Positions 6,668 to 11,472 of a stretch of 11,472 bases of DNA are shown one piece after another. The stretch comes from Cyclostephanos tholiformis. Its lineage: Eukaryota; Bacillariophyta; Thalassiosirophyceae; Thalassiosirales; Thalassiosiraceae. A program made the position numbers and the translations under genes. The stretch is taken from NCBI GenBank assembly GCA_036939975.1, contig JALLPB010002904.1, positions 1 to 11,472 on the forward strand. Reading direction: 5' to 3'. How positions within the stretch are numbered: position 1 is the first letter of the stretch; every line of letters starts with the position of its first letter. The notes beneath the pieces are model-generated. The model was not told the origin of the DNA, made no database searches, and worked only from the letters and a program-made list of their open reading frames with translations.

Positions 6668-7460
6668 TGCCATGATTGGTGAAGAGATAAACTGGTCACA
6701 ATTTAGTCGACCACATCGACACCAATTTTTTGGCAACTCATACACCGCTCCGACACCACGACTGCACACCACCTAACTTTTAGGTCTATCTGCTACAAAA
6801 GCATCATTTTCCCTCCTTTCTTGGTTACTGGTATGTTCATTCCACACTCACTCACGAGCTCATTCGACTTACTTGTACTCTCTCCTCACATCGAAACCTA
6901 CCTACATTGTACGTACATATGGGCTAAATATAATTGTGAAAACCGGATAGCGCACCACCGAATTTGTCATGATAAACTTGGTCCCCTCAAGCTGAACAAT
7001 TTTACAAGATATAGAGGCCATGGCCAACAGGATGGTGCTTGGACTTCTGACGAGTGCCATGACAGCATCCCTAAATATGGGCAAGAGGAGGAGACTGAAC
7101 CAAGTCAAAAAGGTTGAATTCAGTCGGGGCGAATTGGAACCATTTATGAGACAGTCATATCGGTCCCAGGAATTTTTTATGGTGTATGAAATGTCAAAGT
7201 TGCAACGTTCCTGATATATCCGTTAAATTAATAATTCTAAGGGCTTGATAAAGGCAGTCTGAACGGTCGTAAACGTGACCGAACGCAAGTTTTATTACTG
7301 AAGTAGAAGATATGACTATGCCTCATTTCACACACTTCACAACAGCCCCCCCTCGTGAATTTCCGCAGGTCCCTATATTTTTTATGTCTGTGTCCGCCCG
7401 GTTGAGGCTGCAGCATCGCAAGCAAGATGCACCAAAAAGCTATCCCACAAAATAAAAAAG

Positions 7461-7472
7461 GGATAAAAAATA
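7461..7472 (+). promoter_or_regulatory. Possible TATA-like element upstream of the cyclin gene
   Basis: GGATAAAAAATA lies about 50-60 bases before the cyclin ATG at 7522, in an A-rich stretch that also contains AATAAAAAAG just upstream. The position is plausible for a core promoter with a short leader. The motif is loose and the call is tentative. Confidence 0.3.
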
Positions 7473-7521
7473 GGATAACTTCTCTGCCCACACGATCATT
7501 CCTCTGCAAAACGCGTCTGAC

Positions 7522-9468
7522 ATGAATGGCAACGCCAAACGAATAAGCGCTATGACCATCGATCCCTCCTCCTCCTCCTCCTCCTCCTCCACCGTCACCT
7601 TTGACATCATCGACTTCGACTTTGACGAAGGGGACGACGACGACATGTCATCCCTCATTCGTCATCCACCCTCCGACGTGGCGCAGCGTCTCGTCGCCAT
7701 GATAGAGACGGAATCGCGGTCACACTACATCCGTCGCGATTACCTTCCCAGTCGAAGAAGCGCGCTCCGTCCTTCTCGTCACGCGTCTGCGGCGAGAGCC
7801 GGCGTAGTCACATCCGAGACACGGGCCAAGATAGTCAAGTGGCTGTACGAGTGCGTGGACTACCTCCGCCTGTCGAGGGAATACGTCGAAATGGCTGTAT
7901 ATAACGTCGATCGTCTCTTACTATCCACGTCGCCATTGTCGTCGTCGTTTGCATCATGCCTCGACGACAATCAGGGAAATGGGAAAAACATCCTCCACGA
8001 CGAACATGATCTCATCGAGAAGGCACTGCACGACGCGTCTACGTACCAGCTCGTCGCGTTATCGGCCTTGTATCTCGTCGCGAAGCACGCGGGATCGCGC
8101 AAGTTCAGCGCGAGGACGAACGTCGTCGATGTACGCGACTTCGCTGCCGTTAGTCACAATGCCCACTCGCCTTTGGAAATCACGCAAGCCGAATTGCGTA
8201 TACTCGAGGGATTGAAGTGGCGTTTATCTTGCCCAACGAGCCTCAACGTCGCACGACACGCGCTTGCGTTGTTCATCCACCACACGTCGTCGTCGTCGTC
8301 GTCGTCGACGACGACGAAGACCTCCCATCACGACGAATACTACGATGACGACGCCCGCCTACTCCCCCGACGATCGTTCTCAACCACCTCGCCGCCATCG
8401 CGCACGTCGACGTCGGGATCCATGCTCATCGAGTCTATCAGGCATCGGATCGAATTATCGGTCTCAAATTACGACGTCGTAGCCAACTCAGCATCACCCT
8501 CGACGATCGCGTTCGCTTCGATTATTGATTCGTTTGGAGGGTCACCGTCGATCGTTACGGCATTCGGTCGGATTATGAAGAGGCACGGCATCAATTTTGC
8601 AGAGCACAACGCGTCTTCGTTGTCGACATCATCGTGGTGGTGGGTTAAGCCTTCGTCTACCCCCCTCCTTGACTCTGCGACTTTTCGCACTTTGTCATCA
8701 GACGGGGTCGACCAAGATCGGACAAAGGTGGGAGTGGAGAGGTCGATGGAGGATGGTGCGAAGGGGGAGGTGAAGAGCTACGACGACGGCGTCGGTCCGC
8801 TGCAGGATACGTCAATATCGCAATCGTTTTCGTCCAACGATAGTCCGATCTGCGTTGAAGAAGAAGTCGTAGACGTCGCTCCTAAAAGTCTCGTCGTACC
8901 GTACCTCAAGAAGAAGAAGAAGTCGACGAAGGAGGAGGAGGAGGAGGCGGGTAAGAGTAGAAGGATCAAGGACGACGGGGCGAAGGGAAGACGGGAGGGA
9001 CGTTCGATTGGCATACCACGACGATGGAGCGACTCCCCCCACAACCTTGCCGATTCATCCCTACTGGGCTCACGCTCCTCCTTGTTCCACTATCGCGATC
9101 GGCCCCGTTATCTCACATCTTCGATGAAGATGTCGAATTGCAATAACTCGGGGAGAAGAGGCGAGACTCCGACGCCAATGATGACTGTGAATACGACGAC
9201 GAAAATGCTTCCGAAAAATTGCACGGAGGATCGGCAGCGCGAGCGATGCTCCTCCCAACGGAATGTGTTCCGCCATAATCATCGTCAGCATCCCCCGTCG
9301 ACGAACTCGAAGAGCGGCAACGGCGGGAGCAGTGGGAGCACCGCAACAAAGACGACGAATACGACGACGAAGGCCGCGACGCGAGACGCGAGTCGCGGCA
9401 GTGCCGATGATGGATATGGAGGGAGAAACGTGAAGACTAGAGTACGACGCATTCCGCTGGAACCATGA
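7522..9468 (+). CDS. Cyclin with one clear cyclin box, diatom-specific type
   Basis: A 648-aa cyclin predicted to bind and activate a cyclin-dependent kinase. The N-terminus has a Ser run (16-23) and an acidic stretch (28-41). RxxL motifs at 72-75 and 79-82 could act as destruction boxes. The cyclin fold begins near residue 97: R101 and W107 (RAKIVKWLYECVDYL), SRE, then VDR at 129-131. After a 35-40-residue Ser/Asp-rich insert come YQLVALSALYLVAKHAG (K188, the helix 3 Lys) and the E224/W233 motif AELRILEGLKWRL. After another low-complexity stretch, IRHRIELSV...SPSTIAFASI (about 304-343) fits the later helix of diatom-specific cyclins. The last 300 residues are low complexity, with Lys and Glu runs near 463-475 and a basic C-terminus. 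No intron is needed. The subclass is inferred from style. Confidence 0.83.
   Translation: MNGNAKRISAMTIDPSSSSSSSSTVTFDIIDFDFDEGDDDDMSSLIRHPPSDVAQRLVAMIETESRSHYIRRDYLPSRRSALRPSRHASAARAGVVTSETRAKIVKWLYECVDYLRLSREYVEMAVYNVDRLLLSTSPLSSSFASCLDDNQGNGKNILHDEHDLIEKALHDASTYQLVALSALYLVAKHAGSRKFSARTNVVDVRDFAAVSHNAHSPLEITQAELRILEGLKWRLSCPTSLNVARHALALFIHHTSSSSSSSTTTKTSHHDEYYDDDARLLPRRSFSTTSPPSRTSTSGSMLIESIRHRIELSVSNYDVVANSASPSTIAFASIIDSFGGSPSIVTAFGRIMKRHGINFAEHNASSLSTSSWWWVKPSSTPLLDSATFRTLSSDGVDQDRTKVGVERSMEDGAKGEVKSYDDGVGPLQDTSISQSFSSNDSPICVEEEVVDVAPKSLVVPYLKKKKKSTKEEEEEAGKSRRIKDDGAKGRREGRSIGIPRRWSDSPHNLADSSLLGSRSSLFHYRDRPRYLTSSMKMSNCNNSGRRGETPTPMMTVNTTTKMLPKNCTEDRQRERCSSQRNVFRHNHRQHPPSTNSKSGNGGSSGSTATKTTNTTTKAATRDASRGSADDGYGGRNVKTRVRRIPLEP
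8285..8318. repeat. CGT/CGA trinucleotide repeat inside the cyclin gene
   Basis: A run of CGT triplets turns into CGA triplets around TCGTCGACGACG, forming a partly self-complementary block. It encodes the Ser8-Thr3 stretch after the first cyclin lobe. It can form a hairpin and is a likely length-variable site. Confidence 0.7.
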
Positions 9469-10090
9469 CTCTGGTCATTCTTGGATGTATGAGACATATA
9501 TCAAGAGTGCGAGTGTTTTGGTTGTTAACATATTGTAATTGCTTAACATCGAATAGAATATGTAAGAAGATACCATATGTCCTCAGATATTTTGCATGCG
9601 TGACGTATTAGCTTCCCAAAGGCACTGTGCTTGATCAAAGGTCGTGCCACCGATCATCAATCGCCCATCCATCATCCGTCTACTAACACCCCAGAGTGTT
9701 TCAACGATGACAAGCGAGGCTCGTCGATGCGCGAAAGTAATTGTCATCATCGCCGAAATTGTCCTTAATGATATGTCTTTTCTTAATTAGTCACTCATTT
9801 ATCGATTTTCCTGATCCAGCCAATATCATGGTGCGAAAACTACCTCCCACCTTGGCAGGTACAACAAATTGCAAATGTGTGTATTGATTAACAAGCTACG
9901 ATGGATCATCTTAATTTGAATCATATGAATTACAGTAGCTTAAAAAATGCACGAAGAAAAGGTCAGGACTAGCGCACTGAGCGAAAGCACCAGATAATCT
10001 TGCACCCAAATCTACCCCTCATCGACGGTCAAATGTCTCTTCTCATCAAGCTTCTTTGGAGTATTGCAAATGCAGGAGCATGCGTTCGTC
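9469..10090. other. Intergenic region between convergent genes, nothing recognised
   Basis: The cyclin gene (+) and the small membrane-protein gene (-) converge on this AT-rich 622-base spacer, so it should hold both 3' untranslated regions. No ORF with a domain, no RNA gene and no clear polyadenylation hexamer was identified. Confidence 0.5.
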
Positions 10091-10453
10091 TCATGCCGGA
10101 GTCGTTGTTCCTCCTGTGACATTGGAATCTATTGGTTGTTCGTCGTTGGTGTGATTGCACCACCATACACAAATTACACAACTGACGACTGCCGCGAAAA
10201 TCATAAAGATCTCGAGCAAACTAATGCCATTATCATGAGCCACTCCGGCCATTTGAACACTGCCTTCCGCAATGCCTTGGGCAATCATCTTATACAATCT
10301 TCTGTGCTGTTTGTCTCTTGTCATTAAATCATTGATAGAAGTGGGGATTTCGTGAAGGGGCACATCACGTCGGGTCAGGCCTCTTAGGTGGAAATCGGCA
10401 TTGGCTACCCGCAGGATGGAGAATAGTGACGCAAGAATGAAAAGCTCCGTCAT
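10091..10453 (-). CDS. Small predicted secretory-pathway / single-pass membrane protein, unknown function
   Basis: A 120-aa ORF from ATG at 10453-10451 to TGA at 10093-10091. Residues 1-19 look like a signal peptide (hydrophobic core LFILASLFSIL, likely cleavage after ANA). The middle is charged (about 20-75, including RRD and RDKQHRRLYK). A strongly hydrophobic segment at about 77-99 (LLEIFMIFAAVVSCVICVWW) is a probable transmembrane helix. It is followed by a short polar, Thr-rich tail with an NVT sequon. This gives type I topology if the signal is cleaved. I do not recognise the family. Signal peptide plus membrane helix in one short ORF argues for a real gene, though an upstream exon cannot be excluded. 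It is convergent with the cyclin gene. Confidence 0.6.
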   Translation of the reverse strand: MTELFILASLFSILRVANADFHLRGLTRRDVPLHEIPTSINDLMTRDKQHRRLYKMIAQGIAEGSVQMAGVAHDNGISLLEIFMIFAAVVSCVICVWWCNHTNDEQPIDSNVTGGTTTPA

Positions 10454-11006
10454 TCGGTATTTCTACTTGTGAGAGCTTTGCGGTTAGGATTAGGACGGAT
10501 CGCGTTGGTTGTGAGCGTCGGCGTGGGGTGCGTGGCTGCGGATATGTTCGTTGACAGCGAGAAATAATGAGACGATGAGGTGCCCCGACTTGACTCCATT
10601 TCCAGCAAGTTAAAATTGAATTGGACTTTGGATCCTGCTCGTGTGCTCTTGGTCTTAATGATTGTCATGAGAAAGAATTTCAGTCTTGTTCGTGGATGGG
10701 AACGTGAGAAAAGACCTCCGGACGTAGTTCTTGGGTTTTGCCGTGTTGAGTCAGTCCAGTTTGACCTCCCCCCCCCCCCCCCCCCCCATCTCTACATCTA
10801 AATAAGTCAAGAGTAGAATGTTTTAAATACAATCTTTGTTGATTACAATATGGGAGTGCTTGGATTCACGAATCAGCTTCCGAAGACTTAGCGTCATAAT
10901 CTCCTTCAATTTGCGCCAGTTTCGTCTTCGTGGTAGCAAATGCTCAGCGAACCGATCCCGTTTCGGACTCATATTCATCCCATATTATCTTGGAACGAAA
11001 AAATAT
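10454..11006. other. Intergenic region with a C20 homopolymer
   Basis: This is the upstream region of the small membrane-protein gene and the spacer to the right-hand ORF. The only distinctive element is a run of 20 C at 10768-10787. Open frames here (for example minus strand 10450-10668) lack domains. Confidence 0.5.
10768..10787 (+). repeat. Poly-C homopolymer (20 C)
   Basis: Twenty consecutive C, preceded by GACCT. The complementary strand is a G20 tract able to form quadruplexes. The length may be inexact because such runs are error-prone in sequencing. Confidence 0.85.
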
Positions 11007-11360
11007 ATGTCGTCATTTCGGATCGGAACGATAATCCATCGCACTCGTCTTTTGAAATGTTGTGAGCACGCGTCCCGAGTTCCCCCTTACATGCATCAGA
11101 GCTTCGCATCCCCCCTCGCGATTGAGGTGGCGATGGGAGGATCGATTATATCAGACGACGAAGGCGACGACCGACGAAGGCGACTGCGATTGTCGAAATC
11201 GCCGACGCGGCCACCGCCACCGCCACCGTCGCCACATCCACCGCCCCCCGTCATTCCTCATCCGCCGCTGCCTAACCCTCCCCGCCCTCCCGCGACGATG
11301 CAGCGTATAGCGGCCTCGACGAGATTGAAGATCACTCAGCACATTATATTATTAGATTGA
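11007..11360 (+). CDS. Possible proline-rich protein or exon, unknown function
   Basis: The first ATG of this open frame is at 11007, giving 117 aa to TGA at 11358-11360. A later ATG at 11131 would begin MGGSIISDDEGDD. The second half has an acidic patch, then RRRRLRLSK, then a long Pro/His run built from CCGCCA-type triplets. No domain is recognised. It could be a first exon of a gene continuing past the window, or chance coding in a C-rich repeat. A shadow frame (11062-11310) gives Arg/His-rich strings, which fits low-complexity DNA. Confidence 0.3.
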   Translation: MSSFRIGTIIHRTRLLKCCEHASRVPPYMHQSFASPLAIEVAMGGSIISDDEGDDRRRRLRLSKSPTRPPPPPPSPHPPPPVIPHPPLPNPPRPPATMQRIAASTRLKITQHIILLD

Positions 11361-11472
11361 TAATTATTTGTTTCTCTGGAGGTGGGGTTTTTGCTGCCGA
11401 TGATTCTACCTACGATAAGGTATCTCCTTATGCCAATTACGTACCAAACAGTACCTAATTTCTTCGTTGCGT

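Larger units (their letters stand above)
5391..7521. other. AT-rich intergenic region with no clear gene
   Basis: The first 40 bases resemble the repeat array left of the transposon. The remainder is AT-rich, and open frames are short, without domains. The best of these is ATG 7020 to 7214 (+, 64 aa, start context GCCATGG, a hydrophobic start, then GKRRRL); it could be an isolated first exon but has no other support. The region also contains a G-rich tract and two related hairpins, listed separately. No tRNA or rRNA was recognised. Confidence 0.55.

Noticed and set aside
6821..7117. 98-residue ORF in the AT-rich region
   Set aside because: There is no domain, signal or compositional support; chance opening.
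8264..8482. Arg-rich ORF inside the cyclin gene
   Set aside because: It is the shifted frame of the CGT/CGA triplet repeat; the cyclin frame carries recognisable motifs on both sides.

Overview
The window looks like nuclear DNA of a unicellular eukaryote, most likely a diatom or related stramenopile. The reasons are a cyclin of the divergent type seen in diatom-specific cyclin families, long Ser/Asp/Thr-rich low-complexity stretches, intron-poor genes, abundant simple repeats, and no bacterial operon or ribosome-binding-site structure. The lineage call is inferred from protein style only.

Layout. Positions 1-410 are a hexamer and 12-mer minisatellite. Positions 411-885 are pyrimidine-rich noncoding DNA. 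From 886 a degenerate tandem repeat (unit about 27 bp) runs up to a complete DNA transposon at 1186-5383, and sequence resembling the repeat resumes on the far side. The transposon is 4198 bp, with imperfect terminal inverted repeats (outer 37 bp, 35 identical), ends CA...TG, and a perfect 7-bp target duplication CTGCTCC. Its main gene encodes a P-element/THAP9-type transposase: a helix-turn-helix region, an RNase H-like fold with the D, D and E acidic residues in place, and a GTP-binding-type insertion. Just upstream, in the same reading frame but behind a TGA, a short ORF encodes a RanBP2-like zinc finger. On the opposite strand, ending one base from the transposase stop, lies a second gene whose product resembles the C-terminal domain normally attached to P/THAP9-like transposases. 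It is broken by one in-frame TAA and one frame shift.

Positions 5391-7521 are AT-rich and mostly empty, with a G-quadruplex-type tract and two related hairpins. A 648-aa cyclin gene (7522-9468, +) follows. After a 620-bp spacer comes a small gene for a secretory or single-pass membrane protein (10091-10453, -). The right end holds a C20 homopolymer and a weak proline-rich ORF (11007-11360, +).

The point of main interest is the transposon: a P-superfamily element with an unusual split layout, namely a zinc-finger exon, a catalytic core, and an apparent C-terminal module on the opposite strand. The host genes to its right are unrelated to it.
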